A stretch of DNA of 36,900 nucleotides from Acidobacteriota bacterium (GTDB lineage Bacteria > Acidobacteriota > Terriglobia > Bryobacterales > Bryobacteraceae): positions 1-36,900 of the forward strand of contig JANXRE010000145.1 of the NCBI GenBank assembly GCA_025353165.1, given 5' to 3'. The notes under the pieces are model-generated. The model saw nothing but the letters and a program-made list of their open reading frames with translations. It was not told where the DNA came from and did not search any database. Position numbers and translations under genes: made by a program. Below, in pieces: positions 21,950-30,186 of the stretch (positions are counted from its first letter, which is position 1; the number at the start of each line of letters is the position of its first letter).

Positions 21950-24376
21950 ATGGTGCGGAAGCTTCTGCTCTTCTCTTTCTGCGCGGTGTCGTTGGGACAA
22001 GAACTGGTCATCGAACGGCCGGTGCGCACGTGGGAGTTTCTCGATTCGACCGGGCCCCGGGCTGCTTGGCTCGGGCGCGAGGATGGCACTCTCGAAGCCT
22101 ATATCTGGCCGCTCAAGATCCTCAAAGACCTGCATCTCAGCTTTCGGCTTGGTGCGCGAGTGATTCCCGCGTCGTCCATCGCGCGGTCCATCCAAGCGCG
22201 GCCCGGGTCGTACTCGATTCGCTACACCGGCGATGAGTTCGCGGTCACGCAAACGCTCGCCGCTTCTCCAACCGAGGACGGAGTGATCATGCGGCTCAGC
22301 ATCGAATCCTCCGAGCCGGTAGAGACCGTGGTCGAGTTCACTCGCGATTTCCAGTTGATGTGGCCCGCGGCGATCGGGTCGGGTTATGTGTCTTGGGACG
22401 ACCACCAGAAGGTATGGAAGTTCGGCGCGGACGGCCATCCGTTCGCTGCTGTCTTCGGCTCGCCTTCCGCGCGATTGCTGGACGCCGAGTACGCCACCAA
22501 TTACTCGCACTCCACGGTGAGCGCTTTCTCGCTGGGCCAGGTGAACGGCCGGGGCGACGTCGTGCTGGCTCTTGCCGGGTCGCTCGCGGCGTATAAGCGG
22601 CTGGTGGCGGACCCGCGGGCCACCATCGACGCGGCCTCGCGTTTCTACAGCGACTACCTCGAGCGCACGGTGAGCATCGACGTGCCCGACAAGATGATTC
22701 AACAGGCCTACGATTGGGCGCGCATCGCGACGTTCAAGGGCATGGTGGAGAATCCGCTGCTGGGCCGAGGACTGGTTGCCGGATATGGTCCGTCGAAAGG
22801 ACTGTACCGGCCGGGCTTCGCGTGGTTCTTCGGCCGCGATTCCTTCTGGACCAGTTTCGCGCTCACAGCGGTTGGCGATCTAGCGAGCTCTCGCGATGCG
22901 ATCGATTTCGTGGCACAATTTCAGCGCGACGACGGGAAGATCCCGCACGAGATCTCGCAATCGGCCAGCCTGATTCCGTGGTGGAAAGATTATCCGTACG
23001 GTTTCGCGTCCGCCGATGCGACGCCGCTGTACGTCATCGCGGTCCGCGATTACGTGGAGGTTAGCGGCGACGCCGCGTTTGCGCGCAAGCACTGGCCGCG
23101 GCTCCAGAAGGCTCTGGAATTCATGCACGCGACCCTGGAGCCGGCGGGATTCCCGAAGAATTACGAGGTCGGGCACGGATGGGTCGAAGGCGGACCGCTG
23201 CTTCCCGTCCGCGTCGAGTTTTACCAGGCGGGATGCTACGTCGAGGCTCTCCGGTCGCTCGCCAAACTCGCGCGGTTGACGGGCGACTCATCGGCGGCCG
23301 CGCTGGAACAGGAGTATCAGACGAAGCGGAAAGCGTTGAACGACGGGTTCTGGGTCGAAGGCGCGTACGCGTTCGCCCTGGGGCTGGACGGCAAGCCCGT
23401 CAGCCAGCCCAGCGTACTCGCGACGGTACCGATGTGGTTCGGTGTGACCGACCCGGAGAAATCGCAAACCATGATCCGGCAACTCGCGCGCGAGGAGCAC
23501 GCGCCGGATTGGGGCATGCGCATCATCAGCTCGCACAGCCCGCAGTTCGGCCCGGCGGGATATCACTTCGGGTCGGTGTGGCCGCTATTCACCGGATGGG
23601 CCAGCGTCGGCGAGTACCGCGAGCATGCGCCGGAACCGGCACTGGCGAACCTGCGCGCCAACGCATGGCTGACGCTCGACGGCGCGGGTGGCATGACGAC
23701 GGAAGTTCTGTCCGGAGCATCGTATTCGCCCCTCTCCACGAGTTCTCCGCACCAGATCTGGTCGAGCGCGATGGTGATCTCGCCGGTTCTGCGGGGACTG
23801 TTCGGGCTGAAAGTGGATGCGACCGAAAAGCGCTTGGTACTAGAACCACATCTTCCGGCGGACTGGCACGACGCGGCCGTGCGTGGCGTGCGCATGGGGC
23901 AGGGCACCGTGGACTTCGAGTTGTCGTGGCCGGCCAGTGGCGAGATTCAGCTTCGCATCGACAACAAAACGAGCGCGCCGTTTGAACTCGAATTCGCGCC
24001 CGCTCTGTCGCCCGTCGACAAAGTCACAAAAGCGGCCTATGAATCGACGCCGCTGAAATGGACCGAAGCGAGAAACTCAAACGACTGGCACCCGGTCTTC
24101 AGGGCGCAGGTGAAACCGGGCCGTTCTCTGCTCACGGCGCAGGTGCGCCGGACGGGCTACGTTGTTCCGTGGAATCCGCCGCAGCTCGGCGCGACCAGCT
24201 CCAATCTGAAGGTACTGTCGGAGCGATGGACCCCCGGCAGTCTGGAACTGACAGTATCCGGACTCGCCGGTCGAGTTTACGCGATCCGAACCTCCGCCGG
24301 CGAGAGCGTGACCGTCCCCATGCCGCCCGGCGCGCCCGGCGCTTACATCACGCAGACAGTGCGGATTCCAATTTGA
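21950..24376 (+). CDS. Secreted (alpha/alpha)6-barrel glycoside hydrolase, glucosidase/debranching-like
   Basis: The 808-residue protein from ATG 21950 has a signal peptide ([17 protein letters not shown]). A beta-sandwich N-terminal domain (to about 240) precedes an (alpha/alpha)6 barrel. The barrel carries [16 protein letters not shown] (Asp297), the conserved [17 protein letters not shown] (Asp356) and [20 protein letters not shown], which resemble glycogen-debranching C-terminal domains and GH15/GH63-like enzymes. A smaller C-terminal beta domain ends the protein. It should act on alpha-glucans or related glycosides outside the cytoplasm. The exact GH family and substrate are not certain from reading. 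It is convergent with glgB and overlaps it by 29 bases at the 3' ends, so the two coding ends constrain each other. The frame continues 66 bases further upstream, but the signal peptide favours 21950. Confidence 0.82.
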   Translation: MVRKLLLFSFCAVSLGQELVIERPVRTWEFLDSTGPRAAWLGREDGTLEAYIWPLKILKDLHLSFRLGARVIPASSIARSIQARPGSYSIRYTGDEFAVTQTLAASPTEDGVIMRLSIESSEPVETVVEFTRDFQLMWPAAIGSGYVSWDDHQKVWKFGADGHPFAAVFGSPSARLLDAEYATNYSHSTVSAFSLGQVNGRGDVVLALAGSLAAYKRLVADPRATIDAASRFYSDYLERTVSIDVPDKMIQQAYDWARIATFKGMVENPLLGRGLVAGYGPSKGLYRPGFAWFFGRDSFWTSFALTAVGDLASSRDAIDFVAQFQRDDGKIPHEISQSASLIPWWKDYPYGFASADATPLYVIAVRDYVEVSGDAAFARKHWPRLQKALEFMHATLEPAGFPKNYEVGHGWVEGGPLLPVRVEFYQAGCYVEALRSLAKLARLTGDSSAAALEQEYQTKRKALNDGFWVEGAYAFALGLDGKPVSQPSVLATVPMWFGVTDPEKSQTMIRQLAREEHAPDWGMRIISSHSPQFGPAGYHFGSVWPLFTGWASVGEYREHAPEPALANLRANAWLTLDGAGGMTTEVLSGASYSPLSTSSPHQIWSSAMVISPVLRGLFGLKVDATEKRLVLEPHLPADWHDAAVRGVRMGQGTVDFELSWPASGEIQLRIDNKTSAPFELEFAPALSPVDKVTKAAYESTPLKWTEARNSNDWHPVFRAQVKPGRSLLTAQVRRTGYVVPWNPPQLGATSSNLKVLSERWTPGSLELTVSGLAGRVYAIRTSAGESVTVPMPPGAPGAYITQTVRIPI

Positions 24377-26543
24377 AGACGCTGACGCCGAGCGGCGGCA
24401 ATGTGATGGTCAGGCTCTGCTCGTGTCCGTGGAATGCGACTGGATCGGTGTGCAGCGGCCCCAGTCCGTTCCCCAGATTGCTGCCGCCGAACATTTCCGC
24501 GTCGGTGTTGAAGACTTCGCGATAGAGCCCGGGCTTCGGCACGCCTACGCGATACCCGGCTCGCGGCACCGGCGTGAAGTTGCAGGCGAAAACCAGAAAC
24601 TCCTTCCGGCCTTCGGACCAGCGCAGGAACAGAATGATCGAATGATCCACGTCGTGGAAATCGATCCAGTCGAAACCGTTGTACTGGAAATCCACTTCGT
24701 ATAACGCCGGCTGCGAGCGGTAGAAGCGGTTCAACTCGCGGACCAGCGTTTGGAGCGATTGATGGTAGCGGAAGTTCAACAGCCCCCAGCGGACCGAGCC
24801 GTTCGCGTTCCACTCTTCCTTCTGTCCGATCTCGGATCCCATGAACAGCAGCTTCTTGCCGGGATGACCGTACATGTAAGCCAGGAAAGCCCGCGCGTTG
24901 GCGAACTGCTGCCACTCGTCGCCGGGCATCTTGCCGATGAGCGAGCGCTTTCCGTGCACGACCTCGTCGTGAGAGATGGGCAGGACGAAGTTCTCGCTGA
25001 ACGAGTACAGCATGCTGAATGTGATGTTGTTGTGGTGATACTTCCGGTGGACCGGCGTCTCGGAGAAGTAGTGCAGCATGTCGTGCATCCAGCCCATGTT
25101 CCACTTCATCGTGAAGCCGAGCCCGTTCAGGTAAACGGGACGCGACACCCCCGGGAAAGCGGTGGACTCCTCGGCGATGGTCATCGCGCCGGGTACCGTG
25201 TGCGCGAGCTCGTTGAACTTGCGGAGGAAGTCGATGGCCTCCAGGTTCTCGTTGCCGCCGTAGCGGTTCGGAATCCACTCGCCCTCTTCGCGCGAATAAT
25301 CGAGATACAGCATCGACGCGACCGCGTCCACGCGCAGGCCGTCGATGTGATACTCACGCAGCCAGAACATCGCGTTCGCGATCAGGAACCCGCGCACTTC
25401 GTTCCGGCCGTAGTTGAAGATCAGCGTGCCCCAGTCCTTGTGCTCGCCCATGCGCGGATCCGCATGCTCGTACAGGGCGGTGCCATCGAAATAAGCGAGG
25501 CCATGGGCGTCCTTCGGGAAGTGAGCGGGCACCCAGTCCACGATCACGCCGATGCCGTTCTGGTGGCACAGGTCGACGAAGTGCATGAAATCCTGGGGCC
25601 GTCCGAACCGGGCGGTCGGCGCGAAATAGCCGACCACCTGGTAGCCCCACGATCCTGAGAACGGGTGCTCCGCGATGGGCAGTAACTCGATGTGGGTATA
25701 GCCGAGATCCTTGACGTACTGAACGAGCGAGATCGCGAGCTCGCGATAGGTGGTCCATTCGTTTCTCGGCCCGCGCAGCCACGACTCGAGATGGACCTCG
25801 TAAATTGAAATCGGTTTTTTCAGCACGTCGCCCTCGGCGCGCTGCTCCATCCATTCCAGGTCGCCCCAGGAATACGCGTCCAGATTCTCCACCACGGAAG
25901 CGGACTTGGGTGGAATCTCCGAACCGAATCCGTAGGGATCGGATTTCTGCTGGCGGTATCCTTCGAACTTCGAGCGGACCGCGTATTTGTAATGCGCGCC
26001 CTCGCCCACGCCGGGCAGAAAAGTCTCCCAAACACCTCCGCTGCGCAAGCGCATCGGGTGGCGGCGGTCGTCCCATTCGTTGAAATCCCCAACCACGGCG
26101 ACGATGATCGCATTCGGCGCCCAGACCGCAAACCGCACTCCCGCGACGTCATCGACGGTGGCGAGGTGCGCGCCGAGCGTGTTGTAGCACTCGTAATTGG
26201 TGCCCTCGGAGTAGAGGTGCAATTCGAAGTCGGTCAGCACCGGAGCGAAGCGGTACGGATCGTCGATGTCCTGGACCTCGCCGTTATATAGGTGCAGCCG
26301 CAGGCGGTACGCGCCAGGGTCCGCGCGCAAAAAGGCGGAGAACAGCCCGTGCGGATGCCGCTTCTCCATCGCGACAGCCTGGCCGCCCACGATCGCTTCG
26401 GCGCTCTTGGCCTGCGGCAGAAACGCGTTGACTTCCCAGCCGGCATCGAGCTCGTCGCCGCCGTCGACAAGGTGCGGGCCAAGGACGCGGAAGGGATCGC
26501 CATGATAACCGCCGACGATCGCTTCGACTTCGGTATTGGTCAC
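24348..26543 (-). CDS. glgB: 1,4-alpha-glucan branching enzyme
   Basis: The 731-residue GlgB makes alpha-1,6 branches in glycogen. The N-terminal modules (N1 about 1-110, CBM48 about 125-220 with [21 protein letters not shown]) precede the GH13 barrel. Catalytic residues are in place: the nucleophile Asp406 in [19 protein letters not shown], the acid/base pair Glu458/459 in [17 protein letters not shown], and the [11 protein letters not shown] block with the third carboxylate. These match E. coli numbering closely. The start is GTG 26543, with no Shine-Dalgarno sequence; a -10-like CATAAT on the minus strand (26551-26556) lies only 7 bases before it, so the mRNA may be leaderless. It is divergent from the adenosine-deaminase gene. 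No other glg genes are in the window, but the secreted glycosidase lies tail to tail with it. Confidence 0.96.
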   Translation of the reverse strand: MTNTEVEAIVGGYHGDPFRVLGPHLVDGGDELDAGWEVNAFLPQAKSAEAIVGGQAVAMEKRHPHGLFSAFLRADPGAYRLRLHLYNGEVQDIDDPYRFAPVLTDFELHLYSEGTNYECYNTLGAHLATVDDVAGVRFAVWAPNAIIVAVVGDFNEWDDRRHPMRLRSGGVWETFLPGVGEGAHYKYAVRSKFEGYRQQKSDPYGFGSEIPPKSASVVENLDAYSWGDLEWMEQRAEGDVLKKPISIYEVHLESWLRGPRNEWTTYRELAISLVQYVKDLGYTHIELLPIAEHPFSGSWGYQVVGYFAPTARFGRPQDFMHFVDLCHQNGIGVIVDWVPAHFPKDAHGLAYFDGTALYEHADPRMGEHKDWGTLIFNYGRNEVRGFLIANAMFWLREYHIDGLRVDAVASMLYLDYSREEGEWIPNRYGGNENLEAIDFLRKFNELAHTVPGAMTIAEESTAFPGVSRPVYLNGLGFTMKWNMGWMHDMLHYFSETPVHRKYHHNNITFSMLYSFSENFVLPISHDEVVHGKRSLIGKMPGDEWQQFANARAFLAYMYGHPGKKLLFMGSEIGQKEEWNANGSVRWGLLNFRYHQSLQTLVRELNRFYRSQPALYEVDFQYNGFDWIDFHDVDHSIILFLRWSEGRKEFLVFACNFTPVPRAGYRVGVPKPGLYREVFNTDAEMFGGSNLGNGLGPLHTDPVAFHGHEQSLTITLPPLGVSVFKLESALSA

Positions 26544-26549
26544 GAAGGT

Positions 26550-26556
26550 TATTATG
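26550..26556. promoter_or_regulatory. Overlapping divergent -10 boxes of glgB and the adenosine deaminase gene
   Basis: TATTAT (26550-26555, plus strand) is 8 bases before ATG 26564. CATAAT (26556-26551, minus strand) is 7 bases before GTG 26543. The two boxes share the same AT-rich palindromic bases. The spacing fits leaderless transcripts in both directions. Confidence 0.45.
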
Positions 26557-26563
26557 GCAAGGA

Positions 26564-27487
26564 ATGATCGACTGGGTTCGCGTTTTGCCCAAAGCCTCGT
26601 TGCACTTGCACTTGGAGGGGTCGGTGGAGCCGGATACCATCCGCGAACTTCAGCCCTCTCTCGGCGCGGAGGAGATCGCGGCGGGAACGAGCTTCTCCGA
26701 TTTCAGCGGATTTCTGAAGGCTTACGTTTGGGTGAACAAACTGCTGCGGACGCCGGACGACTACGCACTGATCACGCGGCGTTTGCTGGAGCGGCTGACG
26801 CTGGAGAACGTGCGCTACGCGGAGGTGACGCTATCGGCGGGCATGACGCTTTGGAAGGAGCAGAAGTTCGCTACGATTTTCGAAGCGGTGCAGCACGAGG
26901 CTTCGCGGTCCGCCGTCGACGTGCGCTGGATTCTCGACGCGGTCCGGCAGTTTGGCGCCGCGCACGTTGCCGAGGTCGCGGACCTGGCGATCGAGCGCGC
27001 GGGCCAGGGCGTGGTGGCGATCGGGATCGGCGGCGACGAGGAGCGCGGCCCCGCATCCTGGTTCGGCGACATTTACCGCCGCTGCAAAGATGCGGGATTG
27101 CATTTGCACGCGCACGCGGGGGAGACCGCCGGGCCGGAGAGTGTCTGGCAGGCGCTGTCGATCGGAGCGGAGCGCATCGGTCACGGCATCCGGTCGATCG
27201 AAGATCCCGAGCTGGTGGAGGAGCTGCGGCGGCGGAGGATTCCGCTCGAGATCTGCATCACCAGCAACGTTCGGACGGGCGCGGTGGCCTTGCTGGACGC
27301 GCATCCGGTGCGGCGGTTGTACGATGCCGGAGTGCCGCTGGTGTTGGACACCGACGATCCTGCGCTGTTCGAGTGCACGTTGAGCGGTGAGTACGATCTG
27401 GCGGCGCGGCAGTTCGGTTTCACGCGGGAAGAACTGGAAGAGCTCGCGCGGAATTCGTTCGAGTTCGCGTTCGGGGTGGGTGGGTAG
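26564..27487 (+). CDS. Adenosine deaminase family protein
   Basis: The 307-residue protein has the complete metal-dependent deaminase motif set. These are HLHLEG (His14, His16), HAHAGE (His184, Glu187), IGHGIRS (His207) and LDTDDPALF (Asp264, Asp265). These bind zinc and activate water. It should hydrolytically deaminate adenosine or a relative such as aminodeoxyfutalosine in menaquinone synthesis; the sequence does not decide between them. It is at the short end of the family (usual 320-350). There is no separate Shine-Dalgarno sequence at a proper distance (AAGGA abuts ATG 26564), consistent with a leaderless transcript from the TATTAT at 26550-26555. A GC-rich hairpin at 27523-27549 follows the gene. 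Confidence 0.88.
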   Translation: MIDWVRVLPKASLHLHLEGSVEPDTIRELQPSLGAEEIAAGTSFSDFSGFLKAYVWVNKLLRTPDDYALITRRLLERLTLENVRYAEVTLSAGMTLWKEQKFATIFEAVQHEASRSAVDVRWILDAVRQFGAAHVAEVADLAIERAGQGVVAIGIGGDEERGPASWFGDIYRRCKDAGLHLHAHAGETAGPESVWQALSIGAERIGHGIRSIEDPELVEELRRRRIPLEICITSNVRTGAVALLDAHPVRRLYDAGVPLVLDTDDPALFECTLSGEYDLAARQFGFTREELEELARNSFEFAFGVGG

Positions 27488-27805
27488 TTCCAGAGTCCTG
27501 GTCGCAGGTCGGTTTTCAAAGTGCTCTCGCTGGTCTGTCCAGCGCGAGCGTCACACGACATCGCAACGGCCTGAACTTCCCAGGTATGCCGCCGAATACT
27601 CGGAATCGATATTCAGGTCCTATCATCGCCCCCTCTTCCACAATCTGGTAGTGTCCGCTATAAGGCAGTCATCCGCCCAGAGTCGGCGACACTGCCCTAT
27701 GAGGCCACCTCTGCGTGGTGCCCGTACGCGGCGAAGTGCCCTCCTCCGGCGGAAGGACGGGGGCTGGAGGCTCCGGCCGTGCTGGTATAACTGCCATATA
27801 TAAGC
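27488..27805. other. Intergenic stretch of about 318 bases before the second BrnT locus
   Basis: Besides the hairpin at 27523-27549 it shows a compact dyad GGCTGGAG-GCTCCGGCC at about 27762-27778 and TATAAC at 27786-27791. No convincing coding frame was found; open frames here are Arg/Ser-rich shadows. The dyad and the TATAAC box may belong to the control of the BrnT locus. Confidence 0.45.
27523..27549. terminator. Hairpin after the adenosine deaminase gene
   Basis: GCTCTCGCTGG (27523-27533) pairs with CCAGCGCGAGC (27539-27549) with one mismatch; the loop is TCTGT. It lies 36 bases after the stop codon. No T-run follows, so it may be a terminator or only a stable 3' end. Confidence 0.35.
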
Positions 27806-28072
27806 ATGCGCTTCGAGTTCGACAGATCGAAGAGCGTAAAGCAAAGACACGGTGTCAGCCTGAACGAGGCGCAGGAAATCTTCGACCAGGCGTACCTGGT
27901 CGACCAGAAGAACGACGACCCGGAGCAGTTCCGCGCCATCGGCTGGTGCCGTGGACGCCTCTGTTCCGTAATTTTTGAGATCAGGCGTGACGGGGACGGC
28001 GAGTACTGCCACCTGGTCACGGCGTGGAGAGCGACGAAAGAGGAAGAACAGAGTTATGCCAAAAACGTCTAG
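27806..28072 (+). CDS. brnT: BrnT-family toxin, intact
   Basis: The 88-residue protein starts MRFEFDRSKSVKQRHGVSLN. It continues EAQEIFDQAYLVDQKNDDPE and QFRAIGWCRGRLCSVIFEIR, with the ending VTAWRATKEEEQSYAKNV. The shape (MRFEFD..K...R.HGV...EA..IF) is the standard BrnT start and core, a small RelE-fold ribonuclease toxin that cuts RNA and slows growth. It is intact, unlike the copy at 17820-18116. The typical C-terminal R-x-ISAR motif is replaced by TAWRATKEEE, so it is a divergent member. The antitoxin gene overlaps its last 17 bases. TATAAC at 27786-27791 lies 14 bases upstream of the start codon, with little room for a Shine-Dalgarno sequence. This arrangement of toxin first and antitoxin second is usual for brnTA. 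Confidence 0.78.
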   Translation: MRFEFDRSKSVKQRHGVSLNEAQEIFDQAYLVDQKNDDPEQFRAIGWCRGRLCSVIFEIRRDGDGEYCHLVTAWRATKEEEQSYAKNV

Positions 28073-28331
28073 AATCGCAACGTCGGCGGATGAGATAGCC
28101 GAAAAGGCATCGCGCGGCGAAGATGTTTCCGCTTACTTCACCAATAAGTTCACCGTGGTCAGGCCAGTTCGCCGCGTAAATGTCGATCTGACACAGGGCA
28201 TGTTAAGAAAACTTGACGAGCGGGCGGCCCGGCTCAATGTCAGCCGTCAGGCCGTAATCAAGACCCTGCTCGACCGGGCATTGGAGCCTGAGCGCTCCAG
28301 CAAACCGCGCCCGAAGAGGAAGGCCCGCTAG
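28056..28331 (+). CDS. Ribbon-helix-helix-like antitoxin of the BrnT locus
   Basis: The 91-residue protein from ATG 28056 overlaps the toxin by 17 bases. Its N-terminal half (SADEIAEKASRGEDVSAYFT) is acidic/helical and probably binds the toxin. The second half, VRRVNVDLTQGMLRKLDERA followed by ARLNVSRQAVIKTLLDRALE, has the strand-helix-helix pattern of CopG-type repressors. It differs clearly from the BrnA at 18031-18360, whose block is of the RINxxLR kind, so the antitoxin family is not the same although the toxins are. The last 15 residues are very basic. It likely neutralises the toxin and represses the operon. The exact antitoxin family was not identified with certainty. Confidence 0.72.
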   Translation: MPKTSRIATSADEIAEKASRGEDVSAYFTNKFTVVRPVRRVNVDLTQGMLRKLDERAARLNVSRQAVIKTLLDRALEPERSSKPRPKRKAR

Positions 28332-28572
28332 CGGCCGGGCATCTCGCCGCGGGTCTGGTTTTGCGCCGGCCCGCACCGGCAACGCAACCGCTTCGTAGTA
28401 GCGTTCAGCTTTCTCCGGCGAATTGCCACAGGCGTACAGCGCTCCATCCAGTGGAGTCCCGCCAAGCCGGCCGCGTTAGTATCTGACGGGCACTCAGGAG
28501 TTCCATCAGGGCGAGCCATCGGCCTCTCGACGCCGTTCACCGAGACGTAATGGAGCAGAGTCGAACGTGCAA

Positions 28573-29220
28573 CTACCGGCCCACGCGCTGTTCCGAAAGC
28601 TGCCGGACCAGTTCTTCCAGTTGATCGATGCGCTGCGACAGATCGTCGATGGCCTGCGCCTCGGGATCGGGTAGCTTGCCATGCTCCAGCTCCTCGTACG
28701 GCTCCCCATGCGTCCGTACCACCCGCCCGGGGACCCCGACCACAGTGGAGTCTTCCGGCACCGATCGAACCACCACCGATCCCGCGCCCACCTTCACGTG
28801 ATCTCCAATCGTGATATTGCCGAGCACCTTCGCGCCCGTCCCGATCACGACATGGTTGCCGATGGAGGGATGCCGCTTCCCTTTCTCCTTGCCGGTGCCC
28901 CCCAGGGTCACGCCCTGATAGATCAGAACATCGTCGCCGATCTCCGTAGTCTCGCCGATCACCACGCCCATGCCATGGTCGATGAAGAAGCGGCGTCCGA
29001 TGGTCGCGCCGGGATGGATCTCGATGCCGGTGACGAAACGGCCGAATGCGCCGACCACCCGCGCTAGCGAGAACCATCGCGCGCGATAGAGAGTGTGCGA
29101 CAAGCGATGAAAAAGGACGGCGTGGAATCCCGGGTAACAGAGAACCACCTCCAGCACGCTCTTGGCGGCGGGGTCTTCGCGAAAGATGGTCTCGACCTGC
29201 TCCCGGATAAAGCTGAACAT
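28573..29220 (-). CDS. cysE: Serine O-acetyltransferase
   Basis: The 215-residue enzyme makes O-acetylserine for cysteine synthesis. The N-terminal helical domain holds [30 protein letters not shown]. The left-handed beta-helix of hexapeptide repeats is obvious from about 70 to 170 ([60 protein letters not shown]), and the loop [13 protein letters not shown] is the CysE hallmark. The catalytic histidine region DHGMG is present. After the beta-helix a charged coiled-coil tail of about 40 residues follows. ATG 29220 is preferred over GTG 29223. On the minus strand GATAAT (29233-29228) lies 7 bases before ATG 29220, so the mRNA may be leaderless. It is divergent from a small lipoprotein gene. 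It has no cysteine-pathway neighbours here. Confidence 0.93.
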   Translation of the reverse strand: MFSFIREQVETIFREDPAAKSVLEVVLCYPGFHAVLFHRLSHTLYRARWFSLARVVGAFGRFVTGIEIHPGATIGRRFFIDHGMGVVIGETTEIGDDVLIYQGVTLGGTGKEKGKRHPSIGNHVVIGTGAKVLGNITIGDHVKVGAGSVVVRSVPEDSTVVGVPGRVVRTHGEPYEELEHGKLPDPEAQAIDDLSQRIDQLEELVRQLSEQRVGR

Positions 29221-29227
29221 CACCGTT

Positions 29228-29245
29228 ATTATCGCGCGTTATAAT
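29228..29245. promoter_or_regulatory. Paired divergent -10 boxes of cysE and the lipoprotein gene
   Basis: ATTATC (29228-29233, GATAAT on the minus strand) serves cysE and TATAAT (29240-29245, plus strand) serves the lipoprotein gene, 11 bases before ATG 29257. They form the dyad ATTAT-cgcgcgtt-ATAAT. The very short distances to the start codons suggest leaderless or nearly leaderless transcripts. Confidence 0.45.
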
Positions 29246-29256
29246 CGCGGGAGCCG

Positions 29257-29703
29257 ATGAACATGCGCGCGCTCTCGCTCGTCCCCTTCACGATTCTGCT
29301 GGCCGCCTGCTCCTCGACCAGCGAGAAGAGCCAGAAGCCCGCCGCAGCAGACAGGATTCCACAACTGGAATCCTCCACCACGTCCAAGCACAAATACGCC
29401 AAGCTGATCGAGCTGGCTGGTTTCCGCGTCACCGAGAAGGCGCCGGGAACGCTGCGGATCACCTTCGCCGCGGTCAACCATTCCATCGCCGACCTGGGCG
29501 AGATCGCGTTGACGGTGAGCATGAGGGCGCGATCGGCGAAGGAAGAGGAGCCCCCGTTTGCCAGTTTCCCCTGCAAAGTTACGCTCGGCCCGCTGGAGTG
29601 GAAGGACGTCACCGTGGTTCTGCCCACCAAGCTCCGCGTTTACGAATTGCCGGACTGGCAGTTCGTGCGGGCGACCTTCGACATCACTTCGCCTCCGATG
29701 TGA
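29257..29703 (+). CDS. Small lipoprotein of unknown function
   Basis: The 148-residue protein begins MNMRALSLVPFTILLAACSS, a classic lipoprotein signal with lipobox LLAAC, so it should be lipidated and held in the envelope. The mature part is mostly beta-strand by pattern (FRVTEKAPGTLRITFAAVNH, IADLGEIALTVSMRA, VTLGPLEWKDVTVVLP, WQFVRATFDI), suggesting a small Ig-like or FxLYD-like fold that is common in periplasmic proteins. I do not recognise a named family. ATG 29257 is the first in frame; ATG 29263 would also give a good signal. The perfect TATAAT at 29240-29245 is its likely -10. It stands alone: the next gene starts 126 bases downstream with its own ribosome-binding site. Confidence 0.75.
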   Translation: MNMRALSLVPFTILLAACSSTSEKSQKPAAADRIPQLESSTTSKHKYAKLIELAGFRVTEKAPGTLRITFAAVNHSIADLGEIALTVSMRARSAKEEEPPFASFPCKVTLGPLEWKDVTVVLPTKLRVYELPDWQFVRATFDITSPPM

Positions 29704-29829
29704 TTGATCCGGAGACCGCTTGGTGACGCGCGCGGCTCAGGAAGCGTTTCCGCCGCGACCGTAAGGGAGTCGGTGGCCAGATTGCTTCGCGACGGCGGCG
29801 GCAGTCGCGTTTGATACCCTGGAGGTGTC

Positions 29830-30186
29830 ATGCCTCCGGGATATTTTCCCATCTTTATCTTCCTGGCTCTCGCGTTCGTGTTTCCCATTGCCGCACTGCT
29901 TGTGGCAAAACTGGTCCGGCCGGACACGCCCAGCCTCACAAAGCTGGAGGCTTACGAGTGTGGCATCAAAGCTGCATCTAATAGCCGCGGCCGCTACACG
30001 GTGCGGTTCTACATCATCGCCATCCTATTCGTGATCTTCGATGTGGAGACTATATTCCTGTATCCGTGGGCGGTGCGGTATCGCCAGTTCGGTTGGTTCG
30101 GCGTGGGGGAGATCGCGGTCTTTCTCGCGATCCTGATCGCCGGCTATCTTTGGGCTTGGAAAAAGGGAGCATTGGAATGGGTTTGA
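29830..30186 (+). CDS. nuoA: NADH-quinone oxidoreductase subunit A
   Basis: The 118-residue NuoA is a membrane subunit of respiratory complex I. It has three transmembrane helices (about 7-27, 61-80, 90-112). The conserved loop KLEAYECGIKAASNSRGRYTVRFY carries the family cysteine used as a conformational marker in complex I, and FVIFDVETIFLYPWAV is the hallmark helix. The start ATG 29830 has a good GGAGG 6 bases upstream. No nuoB-N genes follow: the next gene is an unrelated secreted protein that overlaps its last 10 bases. It is therefore either an extra copy or a nuoA separated from the main cluster; both occur in Acidobacteria with split complex I genes, but the sequence cannot tell which. 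Confidence 0.94.
   Translation: MPPGYFPIFIFLALAFVFPIAALLVAKLVRPDTPSLTKLEAYECGIKAASNSRGRYTVRFYIIAILFVIFDVETIFLYPWAVRYRQFGWFGVGEIAVFLAILIAGYLWAWKKGALEWV

Noticed and set aside
27645-27700. TAGTGTCCGC ... GCGACACTGCC as insertion-sequence ends
   Set aside because: Only a short imperfect dyad (GTGTC/GACAC); no transposase remnant and no second end nearby.
28328-29077. A 249-residue minus-strand ORF overlapping cysE
   Set aside because: Shadow of cysE. Its downstream part (28330-28460) reads somewhat protein-like in another frame (LDGALYACGNSPEKAERYYE), but it has no start and I recognise no family.
30066-30176. Upstream extension of the TIGR03437 gene into nuoA
   Set aside because: It would place 37 Arg-rich residues before a clear signal peptide.
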